In this document: one piece after another, positions 13,501-24,500 of the stretch
Position numbering within the stretch: the stretch's first letter is position 1
How the letters are laid out: every line of letters begins with the position of its first letter
Source: Serinus canaria
Taxonomy: Eukaryota > Chordata > Aves > Passeriformes > Fringillidae
NCBI RefSeq assembly: GCF_022539315.1
Contig: NC_066314.1
Location: 46,809,180-46,873,179 of the forward strand
DNA: 64,000 bases
Direction of reading: 5' to 3'
Translations under genes and position numbers: made by a program
Notes under the pieces: model-generated
What the model was told of the DNA's origin: nothing
What the model saw: the letters and a program-made list of their open reading frames with translations, nothing else
Database searches by the model: none

Positions 13501-13595
13501 GGAGGGTCTGGAGGTTGCTCTTCCTTCACCAGAGGAGCCGTTCTCCCTCTGCTGCTGTTCCCTCTCCTTTCTCCCTCTTTCTCTCCCTCTGTGGG
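13501..13595 (+). repeat. Pyrimidine-rich tract next to an X-box
   Basis: A strongly C/T-biased run (ctccctctgctgctgttccc and onward) ends just before the palindromic X-box at 13601. On the GRIN2B strand it is purine-rich. Confidence 0.7.
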
Positions 13596-13600
13596 TTGAT

Positions 13601-13614
13601 GTTTCCATGGAAAC
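13601..13614. promoter_or_regulatory. Perfect palindromic RFX-type X-box
   Basis: GTTTCCATGGAAAC is a perfect 14-bp palindrome and fits the RFX X-box consensus GTNRCC-N-RGNAAC except for T and A at the variable purine/pyrimidine positions. RFX factors regulate ciliary and neuronal genes. The pyrimidine tract ends immediately before it. Function is inferred from the motif only. Confidence 0.45.
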
Positions 13615-13733
13615 GTGTTCTTTACTGCTGCTGAAATTACATTGCATTTAAAGCATTAACCCTTCCTTGGGCTGAGGAAAGTCTCAGTACTATAAGGGTT
13701 CATTTTTTTTTATTTTCCCCGTTTCCTTTAAGC

Positions 13734-13771
13734 TTTTTTGTGGTTTTTGTTGTTTGGTTTTTTTTTTTTTC
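13734..13771 (+). repeat. T-rich low-complexity tract
   Basis: Runs of T interrupted by G (ttttttgtggtttttgttg and a following T12 run). Simple sequence, no flanking element recognised. Confidence 0.75.
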
Positions 13772-15956
13772 CCTGTAGCATTAGGAAAACCTCTTTCTTT
13801 CAAGAAGGCTCCCAGCTAGCATTTGTGTGACAAGGGGCACAGGATGCATCACCAGTGGGGTAGTGTCTAAATTAAGATTTCTTAATTCCCTTTTTTTTTT
13901 CCACATGAAACCCTTAATGCATTTCTTTCCACACTACGTGCAAAGAGGGAAAATGCTGCAGTAGCAAATAAAATGAAGAGTAAGATAGAAGGAGAAGCAA
14001 GAAAGGCACAAGCTGGCACATGTGAAGAACACAGCTTTGGTTAATACCAGAGCTCAAACCTCGTAGTCACGCACTGATCAGCATCTTCTTCGTTACCAAG
14101 TGCCATAATCACAGACCTCACCACTCCTCCTCGAGCTTGCCTCCTCTTCCTCTTCACAATCCTGTCTGTAATTAGTCATCCTTGTCCTCTCTTGTAGTTA
14201 GCACTCCAACAACACTTGGTGCAATTAGTAGCCTCCTCACCATCAGCCCCTTCCCTGTGCGGCTGCTTCTCCACCCAATCTGCCATGTCTGCCATCCTTC
14301 CCTTTGGCTCTTCCGCCCCTTGCATCAGCACTCCCAACACCGCCACTGCTGTTACACTGCTGCCTTCACTGCAGCCAGCTCAACTGCACAGCTGGTACTT
14401 TCTCTGCTCTGACTGGGACAGCAAGGCTCTGAAAGTCAAGGTGTCCCCATTTGGGTGCTCCCTGGACCCCAGGTCCCAGGTCCAAAATTACCCTGCAAAT
14501 CCTCAGCCCCCAGCCTTTGCTTATACCCACCCCAGTGACAGCAATAACACCCCTGTGCTCCTCTTGCACTGACATCATTCCTTTTTCAAACACTGGGAAA
14601 ATATAAAAGAGAGATAAATACCAAGAAGTTCCTTCCAGTTTTTCACATGGTTTCCTACACTCAGACATGCCTCCTTTCTGTCCCAAAGCCCCATGTCCTG
14701 ACAGCTTGCAAACTGCTTCTGTTAATTTCACCTGTATAGCTACAGAGTCCATATTCCCTTGCACCATCTATTTTGGGTTTCCCAACACACACTTCAAGCC
14801 TATCTCACCATTCTCAACTCTTGCCCCAAAAGCCAGGGTGTGAAGAATCCTGCTTTGAGCTGGGTGCATATGTAGTGCCGTGAGGATGGATCAGTGTGGG
14901 AGGAAGATGCTATTCTGAAATGAATGATAAATATGGATAATAAACCCAACCTAAGTCTTTTATGCCTGTCTCTAGTGGGTTCCCAATATGGGAGATAGAA
15001 ATATCATGGGTACATTTTGAACACGGCTGGGAACACTGCCAAAGTCCTACTCAGAGTTCACACATTTACATCATTTATATCATATCCGACTTGTGCCTTG
15101 TATTATTAACTTTGTAGAGTGTTTTGTGATGTAGTTTGTAGCCCAGGCTCTGTTAAATCAGCTTACATGTCTCTCTTTCTCTCCCTTTTGGTAAAAGAGA
15201 GAGAGAGATCTGGGGCTACACAAGGTCTTGCTAAGCACAAGGAGGGTGACTGGTTTGCTGATATGATCAGTGCACTCCTACATTCTCATATAGTGTTCTG
15301 GAAAATCTTTTGGGATCCATCCCTGAGGTCTGACAGGTGCAAAAAGAAGGGAAATACTGCGTTCTGGTCAATAATTCAACTCCTAGATCAGATTGGTAGT
15401 GACTGAGTAATTTTTCCAATTGCTGCTAAGTGTTCAGAAGCCTGTGTGAAACACAGAGATGGGGTCCACCTGGTAGGCACCCAACACGCCGCTGCAACTT
15501 CTCAGGCTTCCTCCTCAGCAAGAGGAGGAGAGAAGAGGTTGAAAATGGAAGTAGACAAATAACCTAGGGCATGGAACTGAAGAAATTATGTTTGTCTAGA
15601 ACAGAGTAAAGGCATATTGCCAAGGAAAAAGGTAGAGTTCTGCTGACAGATCAGGCTTTTTGCAAGCATTGCTGAGAGACCCGGCTTTTTGCTTTCTGTG
15701 CGGCAGACCACATTCTGTGGCGGTTGGAAATCCATCACCTTCCAGGGATTAATCCAAAAGAAGAGGCTCTAAAATGACCTAGCACTATGACTTTATGGTT
15801 TTGTAAACCAACAGTTTTTCTAACAGTCTGAAAAGACTCAGTGTTACACTCCATCCCCTACTCCACATGTCCAGGCCAGACTCCATGACCATTAACAGCA
15901 TCTGAGGTCAGGTGAGCAGCAAGTGACTCAGATGCCTGGTACTCACAGACAATGGG

Positions 15957-16018
15957 GAGAGGTAACCATGATGAGCAGATGCAGCAGATGCAGAGGTAAC
16001 CATGATGCAGCAGACCAC
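15957..16018. repeat. Short minisatellite-like direct repeat
   Basis: GGTAACCATGATG occurs at 15961 and again at 15995, a 34-bp offset. The copies are separated and followed by agcagatgcagcagatgcag-type triplet-rich sequence. About two units are visible. Confidence 0.7.
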
Positions 16019-17288
16019 CTGAACACAGTCATATATATAAAAATGAAACAGAGCATGCATCCTCAGTGTTTCCTGAAGCAAGAAAAGAGTCAACTTCAGC
16101 CCATGTTGCTTCATCTCCACCGAAATAAATGTGCCATTTTATTCTAGAGTTGCATTTGATCTTGAATTACTTCTCTGCTTCTTCTCTGAGAAAAGGTCAC
16201 TCTAAAGAAGCCTCAGGCATGCTACTAACATTGCATCCAATAAAAGACTCTCAGGAGGTCTGAAATAAGTACAAGGTCCAAATTTGGGATATATTATCTG
16301 AACCTTATTCCTTCTCCCTCCTGAAAGTCAGAGTGGGAAATCTGACAAGAATATTTCTTTGCTCAGGAGACTTACAGGACTCCTTGGTCCTAGAAATTCA
16401 TTGAAAACAGTTTTCCAGCAAGCATCTCAGCATTCCAGGCCACAGTGTCCACGGTGGGAAATCTGAACATAGAGCAGATGGAAACAAGTGTCCCTGGAGT
16501 GAGACCAGAACATTTCCATGGAAAGTGCATCAGAGGGTCAAGCTCCACATCTATTATCATACCACAGCTCCCTCCAGTTCAACTAGCTCTCAGAAATTTA
16601 ACAGTTTTCATCTTTAATTGGTGCTGAAGCTAACAAACTGAAAAATAACCTACAAATCTCATCTACAGGTCCTGATAGATGTGGATGTACCCTGAAAGCT
16701 TGGGAAGCAGCCAGAGCACCAGGTGGGATGGAATACTGTGGGCTCTAGCTCTGGTCTCATTCAGTACCTTCGGCTGCCTCATTCCCACAGCTCTTGCTAT
16801 GCACACACTGTGGCAGTGCATGATTTGTCTGCACCCTCTTCTGTTGGCAGCAGTCACCAAAACCACTTCAGAAAAAGCAGCCTCAAGAGGAGGCACCTTT
16901 CAGAAACCTCTCACTCCTCCTTTTCCTCCAACATGTCTTGGGTGCTTATACATCATTGATTCAGATGCCAAACGACACGGTCCCTTCAAAAAACTGGTCA
17001 TTAACTCCAATGCCATGTAAGCACTTCTCAAGGCAATAACCCTGATGGGGTGCCCATTAGCTGGGGGTCCCATGCAGAGCTTCATACCACCCTCCCTCCA
17101 GGAGGACCTCCAATTCCAGGATAAAGACCTCCCTCTTGCCAAGGCACAAGGTTTCAAAGAGGCAGATACAGCTTTCCCTACCCACACATTAAACTGAAAA
17201 GCAAACTTTTAGCATGAAAAAAAAGCTAAACCAAAAACCCAAACCCCAATGGGTGTGGGGGGATCTGAAATTCGTTGTGGATTATGAC

Positions 17289-17302
17289 TTTTCCATGGCA
17301 AC
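17289..17302 (+). promoter_or_regulatory. RFX-type X-box (near perfect), left of a pair
   Basis: TTTTCCATGGCAAC has the second half-site GGCAAC intact and differs from GTTTCCATGGCAAC only at the first base. A second X-box starts 112 bp downstream, with a G-rich purine tract between them. Confidence 0.4.
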
Positions 17303-17316
17303 AGGCTTGAGAAACA

Positions 17317-17393
17317 GGAGGGCTGGGGAGGGGGGTGAGGAGAGGGAGAGGGAGGGAATGGGAGGCAGAGTGCTGAGGAGGGAGCAAGCAGCA
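17317..17393 (+). repeat. G-rich purine tract with G-quadruplex potential
   Basis: Runs of three to six G (gctggggaggggggtgagga then gagggagagggagggaat) give at least four G-tracts with short loops on the plus strand. In the GRIN2B transcript the same segment is C/U-rich. It sits between the two X-box palindromes. Confidence 0.6.
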
Positions 17394-17400
17394 CTGGTAC

Positions 17401-17414
17401 ATTGCCATGGAAAC
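17401..17414 (-). promoter_or_regulatory. RFX-type X-box (near perfect), right of a pair
   Basis: ATTGCCATGGAAAC differs from the GTTGCCATGGAAAC form only at the first base. With the site at 17289 it brackets a G-rich tract, which looks like a compact regulatory cassette. Confidence 0.4.
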
Positions 17415-17876
17415 CCTCTTCCATCGGCAGCCAACTGCCAAAGTCAGTCAGGATCCTAGAAATGGACTTGGAGTGGGGCCTGGGAGGTGCTGGGGGAGTC
17501 ACCTTGCCAGCCCTGAGGCTATCTCAACCCCAAGAACCCCAGGCCCACCCCTCTCCCCCTTTCCCAACAGGCTTGACCCTCCTTCTGCCCTTGCCTCCAC
17601 CAGACAGAGTCAAATTTGGCCCAGCTGAAGAGTGGGAGGAAACACAAGTCAGCAAATGAAACAACGAGAGCGGGCGGAAAGCAGCGAGGCAAAGAGAGAT
17701 AATTTTTCTGATAGCCCTTGGTTTTCTTTCCACCTTTCTGGATCAATTTGGACCACGCAGATGTATTTGTTTTCACACCCCAGATGGCTGTAGAAAGAGG
17801 ATGTCACTCCTAATCACTGAAATCGAGATGGAGATGTTACTTCCCTGCAAACTTAGCTACCAAGAAAAGAAGAAGA

Positions 17877-17892
17877 GTTGTTGTTGTTGTTG
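17877..17892. repeat. (GTT)n microsatellite
   Basis: Five to six tandem GTT units followed by gggttc. Confidence 0.85.
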
Positions 17893-18298
17893 GGTTCACA
17901 TTTGCACAGGGCCAGGTCCCCTTCAACTGTGTCTGTCCCATCCAGTATAGCACATGTCCTAACCTACCTCTAAAACATGACAGATGCCACAATACTGTGG
18001 TCAAGCAAAAATTAGAGGCGATTCTGTTAATGGAAATGAAGTACACTCTGAAAATAAGTCAATTCTGCCTCCTAACCCGCAACACTGCAACCCTTGGAGG
18101 GCAGGCAACTCAGTGAAATAAGCAACCATTCACACCCTTCTGCACACTGCATTTTGTCAGAAACCTTCTGGTGACGTAAGAGATGGTCAAAGACAGAGTC
18201 TGGAGAAAGAACTTTAAAAGGGCTGGCAAATTCTAGGAACCCTTGCTAGTATTTATAGTTGCACCCCTAGCATGGAAAGGGATGGATGAGTCGTTTCA

Positions 18299-18321
18299 GG
18301 CTGCAGACGGCTGCAGACGGC
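18299..18321. repeat. 10-bp tandem duplication
   Basis: CTGCAGACGG occurs twice in direct succession, preceded and followed by matching GG and C. A small local duplication. Confidence 0.7.
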
Positions 18322-19298
18322 AGGAAGGAATTGACTCCTACTCCAACCACACAACTGGCTAAGCAAATTGTGGAGGAAGATTCCCTTCTCCTGAAGCATC
18401 TGTTATCACCCATCTGATTGCACAATGAATCAGTAGTATGAGGACAGGCTGCTGTGAGGGTGGGGGAAGAGGGAAAGAGAGATTGCAAATCAGGCAGTTA
18501 TAAAGCAAGGAGATGCCAGTTCCCACCTCATCACAGAAAAGGACACGGACCAAACAGAGAGGGCCTGGCCTGTATATTTTAAGTTATGTGTTTGGATTAC
18601 TACTGACAGTATAGCACCAATGAAGTAGCTTAACTTTTATTGCAGTAGCAGCTTGGTCTTCCCACATATATTTCATAGCTGGGGATTCCAAAGTGCTCTA
18701 TGCTCTGATCATTCATCTCTCTAAATGATCTGCACTGATGAAACAAAGCAGCCAGCCTGCAGACAATGCTCACACAGGAAAAAAAATCCTTGCCCCTGTG
18801 CTCTGAGCCCAATCACAGCTCTGCTGGACCACCAAGGGATTCATCTGCACTGCTCTGCTTATTACTGAGATTGGAGCCCAAGCCCAGGCCTCCAGACCAC
18901 CCCTAAGATTATCTTGTCACATTATATGGGATAAAGAAAATAAGCACAGACAGTGGCAGAATTTTTCTCAACTTTCCTGATGAGGGAAGAACAACTGACT
19001 GACTCCTCTGAGCTTCATAACCTCCCAGGTGTCTGATGCAATATATCGCAATAATGTCTTCATAATCTCAGCATCAGGCTGAAAATAGTGAAAAATCACT
19101 AATGGGTCAAACTCTTACTTCAACTGTTGTTGGGACCTAAAACCAGTCAACATTTTGGAGGAAGAAAAAGGAAATTATAAAAATGACCTGTTATGGGCTT
19201 AAGCAGTAAACAAGTCAATGCAGAAAAGAGTCAGCATGGGATTAGTGTTTTCACATGGACTTTGGTTGTGAAACAACCAATAAATCAAATCCAAATCA

Positions 19299-19517
19299 GT
19301 GCTGATTTTCAGATCTGACAAGAAGCTCAGCATGACCTGGCAATGTGTATTTCCAGCACAGAAAGCCAGCCATATCCAGGGCTACATCAAAAGCAGTGTG
19401 GCCAGAAGGGTGAGGGAGTTGATTCTCCTCCTCTGCTCTGCTTTGGTGAGACCCCACCTTCAGTGCTGCATCCAGCTCTGGGGTTCCCAGCACAAGGATG
19501 GCATAGTTCAAGGCTGA
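19299..19517 (+). pseudogene. CR1 LINE ORF2 C-terminal remnant
   Basis: The translation contains QCVFPAQKASHIQGYIKSSV and later LVRPHLQCCIQLWGSQHKDG. These follow the C-terminal end of the bird CR1 reverse transcriptase protein. The frame is still open here but the copy lacks all upstream reverse-transcriptase motifs, so it is a 5'-truncated, inactive insertion. It runs directly into the CR1 3' end described next, with an internal deletion between them. Confidence 0.85.
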
Positions 19518-19655
19518 TGTCATAGCTCAAAACCCCAGGCTGGATGGGGTTTTGAGAACCTGGTCTAACGGAAGGTGTCCCTGCTCATAGCAGATGGGTT
19601 AGAGCTAGATGATGTTTTTAATCCCTTTCAATACAAATCATTCTATGATTCTAGG
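19311..19655 (+). mobile_element. CR1 LINE 3' fragment (5'-truncated)
   Basis: The ORF2 end is followed by ggctggatggggttttgaga, ggtctaacggaaggtgtccc and a terminal ttctatgattct, the usual CR1 3' UTR and octamer-type tail. Several CR1 phrases between the ORF2 end and the UTR are missing, indicating an internal deletion. It is antisense to GRIN2B. Confidence 0.9.
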
Positions 19656-20471
19656 GTCTGTATTGAGAAGTCCCTGGCAAGTCTGTTCTTTTGGGACCAA
19701 TTTCAAGCAGGTGACCTCAGAAAGGGAAGCATACAACAACTAACCATGCTCCAGAAAAAGGAATCAATATCCAGTATTTTCTTTCTGAATTCACTGTTTC
19801 AATTACTCTTCAGGAATACTCTGCGACACTGGATGCACAGGTCAAAATGGGACAGATTTATTTCTTGTGGCTTCAAGTCTGGTTTCAGAGACCTTCTAGT
19901 TCTGAGCTCAGCAGGGGCTGCCAGCCAGCTCACTCCCAGTTATTTACCAGTAAAACAACTCAGTGGCAGTACCAAACAGGAGCCTGTCCCTGGAAGCCAG
20001 ACTCCTATCGGCTACTTTGTGCCTGGCACTGACTTTTTTTTTATCCCTGTATCCCTTGCACCTGCACCTGCCTCCAGGGAAATGGACAGGCTATTAAATA
20101 TGGACTGGTATCACTTACAAGAGCTTTGCCGGCCCATCTGTGAAATTGCTCTGTGTCTCTTGAAGGAGTGCACAAGGGATATTCTCTCCCCCCTCCCTCA
20201 TCCTCCACTGATGGATTGGGTCTGTCAGCTTGTCAGCTCTCATTGGGCACTGTTTGACATCAGTCCACATTGGGGCAGTGAAAATCTGTTTGCAGTCAGC
20301 TCTTCCAATAGCTCTTGTGAAAGAGGGGAGGCTGACCCACTCCAAAACATGCTGCCTCAGCTGGCGTCCAAACAGCCACATATGATAATGGTGACAGAAA
20401 ACAGCTCGAGAGAGGGTGGCAAAGCTACAGGTTTCTTTGGGGACTGTTGGGCAGGTCAAGGAGAACACTGA
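19575..20471 (+). other. Longest open frame in the window (298 codons), coding status doubtful
   Basis: The frame begins inside the CR1 3' tail, where residues such as GLELDDVFNPFQYKSFYDSR are simply the translated CR1 UTR. It then continues about 820 bp through unique sequence. I recognise no domain, signal peptide, membrane segment or repeat in it. It is on the strand opposite GRIN2B, inside the 41.7-kb intron. Roughly 300 open codons is longer than expected by chance for one 64-kb window of this composition. Without conservation or transcript data I do not call it a gene. It could be an unannotated single-exon or lncRNA-borne frame. Confidence 0.4.
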
Positions 20472-21466
20472 GAGCTGGGGTAGGGCCCTCATGACTCCTG
20501 AATCCCATGCACAAACACTGCTGCCCAGACCAGTAGTCAGCGACTGAAAAAGAGGAAGTTTGCACAGCTGAGGTTGTGCAGGGACGCAGCTCAGTGGAGT
20601 GGGCCCTGGAATAATGTTCTGAGCATCCCTGGCCTCTCAACTTGCAAATGTCATCTGTCAATCCCAGACTCAGTCCTTCCGGAGCAGTTCTGACAGGGGT
20701 AGCTGAGAAGGGACATCAGAGGCAAGCTAGGCTTGCAGAGCCTCCAGAGGGTCAATTGCCATGGTACATCAACTAGCCAGTCATTCAAAATAGAGTTTCT
20801 TAACCCGGCTTTTTTAATGTCTAAAAAATTCAAACTGTTTGATATATCTGAAAATCCTTCTCAGAGTCTTTACAGAAAGCCAGAATCAGGGCTCTTGTGG
20901 CTAATCACAGTGCCTTGGAATGAGACCATGAAATCATTAGGAACACTGAAACTTCCATTATCCCCCCTTCAATTCATTTTATTTTGACATGGGGAAAGTC
21001 ACGTGAGAAATATGAGTTTCTAGGAAGAAGCTGAGGTGCTACTATGGATAGTTGAAAGACTAAGAAGACCTGGTGCAGACTCCAGAGATTTGCAAAGAGA
21101 GCCATTTTGACAGACAAAAACCCCCAAACTGTACTGCAAAATTCACATATAGGTCCAGTTGCAGCTTTGCAGTTCCACTTCCAGCTGTAAGCCCTCATTT
21201 AGGTCTCTGAAATTGTAAAGGCTTCGACCCCATTTGTTATTGCAGCCCTTGACCGGCAAAACACTTCTACAGATGAGTTCTTCAAATTGCCATTTTTTGC
21301 TCTCCTGCAAAGTAAGATTTGTTTAGGCCATGAAAGGTGAAACACTTGATTGGATTTCTGTGCCTAGACAACAATATTGCAGATACCGCCCGGTCCCAAC
21401 ATGCCATGCACTGTGAGACAAACAAAAACTCATCTCAGGATGAAAATACCACTACAGCAAACAGGA
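20472..21466. other. Unique intronic stretch, nothing recognised
   Basis: No repeat or gene seen. A partial X-box-like ttgccatggtac at 20757 lacks the second half-site. Confidence 0.55.
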
Positions 21467-21469
21467 TTT

Positions 21470-21560
21470 CAAGAGTCACAGAGATATTCAGGTTAGAAAG
21501 GACCTCTGCAGGTGACCCTCCACAGCCCTCCACTCAAAAGAGGATCAGTTTATGTAATCT
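21470..21560 (-). mobile_element. Short CR1 LINE 3' end fragment, minus strand
   Basis: The plus strand reads gagtcacagagatattcagg, ttagaaaggacctctgcagg, then actcaaaagaggatcagt. This is the reverse complement of a CR1 3' terminus. Only the last ~90 bp is recognisable. It is in sense with GRIN2B. Confidence 0.7.
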
Positions 21561-24500
21561 TTTCTCCTCCATTTTTCAATGAAGCAACCAAACATCAATC
21601 TATGATCATTAGCGTACTTGTCACCTATTGTTTCATTTCATAGTAGCCCACTCTTACACACCCAAATGACACACAAACAGAGAGCTATTTAGCTGCATCT
21701 TCAAAAAATAAACAATAGGTCTCTTCAGTTACCCTAACAAATAGCATAATAAAAAACAACTGAACAAAAACACTAAAGCATCCTGCAGTTAGGTCTGATG
21801 GGTAAAGAGTGGGAAGAAGGTTCAGGCAGAAGAGGAAAGAGTGAGGGGCAAAAAATGTGACTGTAGAATGGTTGGATGGAGAGGTGGAGTGTTGTGGCAA
21901 GGGGAACCTTTGAATCTGTGATAGAAGTGTAGCAAAAGATAAAAAATTTCACAAGCAAGGATTAGTTTTTCTGAGTTTTCTAGCTCAGCGCTTCAGAAGC
22001 AATGTGTATGGGCAGTTGAGCTAAGCAGCTCATGTGCACAGCTGTAAGAGGGAAGGAAGGCTGATGACATTGAAGAGGGAGCTAATGTTGCCTTCCTTGC
22101 ACCAGGACACATGGTAAGAAACAGAAGGCTCAGAGTGAGTGGCAAGCACAGGGCAGGTCATTTAAAGATGAAACTTTCTCCACCTCGGAGCCCTGCCCTG
22201 TGCATTGGTTTCATTATCAGCAATGGCAATGATGACTGAGGATTCCCAACCTGGAACAGAGATATGAGAACATCTGCAAATCCCTCCTATCAGGAAGTAC
22301 AAATGAACTTCCTGTCTCTGCAGAATTGATACATGAGCTTTTATTGCTCCTACCAAGCCCTGTGTAATAGCTCAGGTTGGTCCTATTCAGAAAGCTGGTT
22401 AATCCATTATGGTTTCTTTTTAAGCTATTTGCCATAATATTCCAGTTATTTCCATATTTTAATTAGACACTGTATTTTTAAGTGTCTTCCTTTTAGTCTT
22501 TTGCCTTTCACATATTTCACCTCAGGAAATACTATTTGTTCTTGGAATATTGAAGAAGGTATGGCAGGGTCAAGCAAGGAAGTCTCAAGAAACTAGTACT
22601 GAGATGGAAGAAATATCAATGAACTCTCAAATACAAAGGTGGAGGCAGCTGAAGGACTGGGAAATACACATGAAAGAAACACTGCCTTGAGAGCACCCTG
22701 CAAAGGCATCACCATGGAGTGGGGGGTACTCAGGTGAGAGAAAGGATGTTCACCTCTTGGTGTGTGCTCAGGTCAGTGCCACTTGACAGGGACACATTTT
22801 CCCACTGCACTCTCAGCAGTCCTGAGCGAAGTTTAGCAGAGGTGTATCCTTGCCAATTTCCTTTACTAACAGGGTCCTGTTACCCCTGGTTTTTTGCGAG
22901 GCTCAGAACTCTACTAGCATTGTCAGTATGGCAGCTGACTGCCTGAAGAAATTTATTAACAAATACAACGCAGGAGAGTCTGCTTTTTACTCCCATCTCC
23001 CAGTCATTGCTGATATGGAATAAAAGGACTGGAGGTGGGGTGGGAGAAGGCTGTGAGCCCCCATGCATAATGCAGGGTAGGTCAGACAGGGCTGGCTCTT
23101 CAGGGGTGTGCAACATGCCTGAAGAACCAGTCTGATATTTCAGATGAGAGCTTTAGGCAACAGCAAGCCTTGCAGCAAAGGGCTCAGCACTCACTTAGGA
23201 CTAAAAACAGAGCACTTCTTATTAAGGAGGCTGATGTAAAGCCCAGAGCAGGGGGAGTGGTGGGGGGATGATGCAGGAAGGAAGGACATGTGATATTCAT
23301 TCAGTAAAAGAAAACCAACAGCTAAAGAATGCACAAGGTTAATATCAATCGCTTTTCCTGCCCTAGAGCCTTTTGGTGCTCAGAAGCTAATTTGGGTGGG
23401 GTGATTTCTTCACACACACACAGCAGAAACACACACCACCTCACCCCATCAGCCTCCCACAGTTTGAAAGAGGAGCAGATATCCAAACCATAGACTAAAG
23501 AGAAGAGCTCTGCAGGGAGAAGTGTTTAACTGAGAACAAAACTGGTCCTAGCCCGGAAATCATCAACCTCTCCAACTCCAGGGATGAGGACAGCTTTTTT
23601 GATGTCAGCCATTTCCAGCCCCTGAGCACGCACACAGCCACTCCCTGCAAACTGAAGAGGAGACACAATTCCTGTAGGAAGCACATGCAAGGTGGGAACA
23701 CCCACATCTTGCCCATATTTATCTCTTCATTACTCCCTGTCTAAGCTTCCAGCTTTCCCACTCCTGGTGATAGAAGCTCTCCCACCACAACCTCTGTGAT
23801 TTAAGAGATTGAGGGTGGCACAGCCTTTAGCTCCCATGGTCCAGCATGGCAGCCTCACTCACAGCAAGGGCCATAAGGAGAATTCTCTCCAGGTGAGGAA
23901 AGGACCCTCACCCCCCGAGTCCCCTCTGTTATAGCTCTAGGTCTGGTCACCACCAGTCTTTTAGCTCCAGCATGAGTGCTCAGAGCTATACCTGCTGCTT
24001 TCAGACTGGTTTACACCCTGGTTTCTGGGTGCTTCTCACCCTAAATTGTGTAGCCCTGCCTAGCCCTCTCCCCAGTGCACAGTGCAGCCTCTTTGCACAG
24101 TCAAACGTGGCCCAGAATCCAGGATCACTGCTAACCATATCTGAAAGGAAGAACCAATAGGGGAAACCAGAAAGTTCATTCTAGCTTCAGGTGACAGCCA
24201 GGGAGAGCTAACGAACACAAAGCAGAAAGGGTGGCAAAGTAAGACAGATGGACGGACAAAAAAGATGGCACAACATTTATATTTTCTTTTACCCAGATGT
24301 AAATGGATTTATTGCCCTGCAGCCATTTGCAATAGCTGAAAACTGGTCTGCAAAGCCCAAAAGGGAATGAGGACGTCCCAGAGAGCTGAAAATGGATTTA
24401 ATGCTGAGCTGTTGCTCACTGGGAGTCCTTCTAGATTCACAGCCCAATCAAAATACTGGCCTCAGTATTTTCTTCACACCATGACCAGATGGACAGGAAA

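Noticed and set aside
16511..16526. Another X-box at tttccatggaaa
   Set aside because: The palindromic core is there but the outer GT and AC are missing, so half-sites are incomplete. The same applies to ttgccatggtac at 20757 and to the short-spaced site at 45920.
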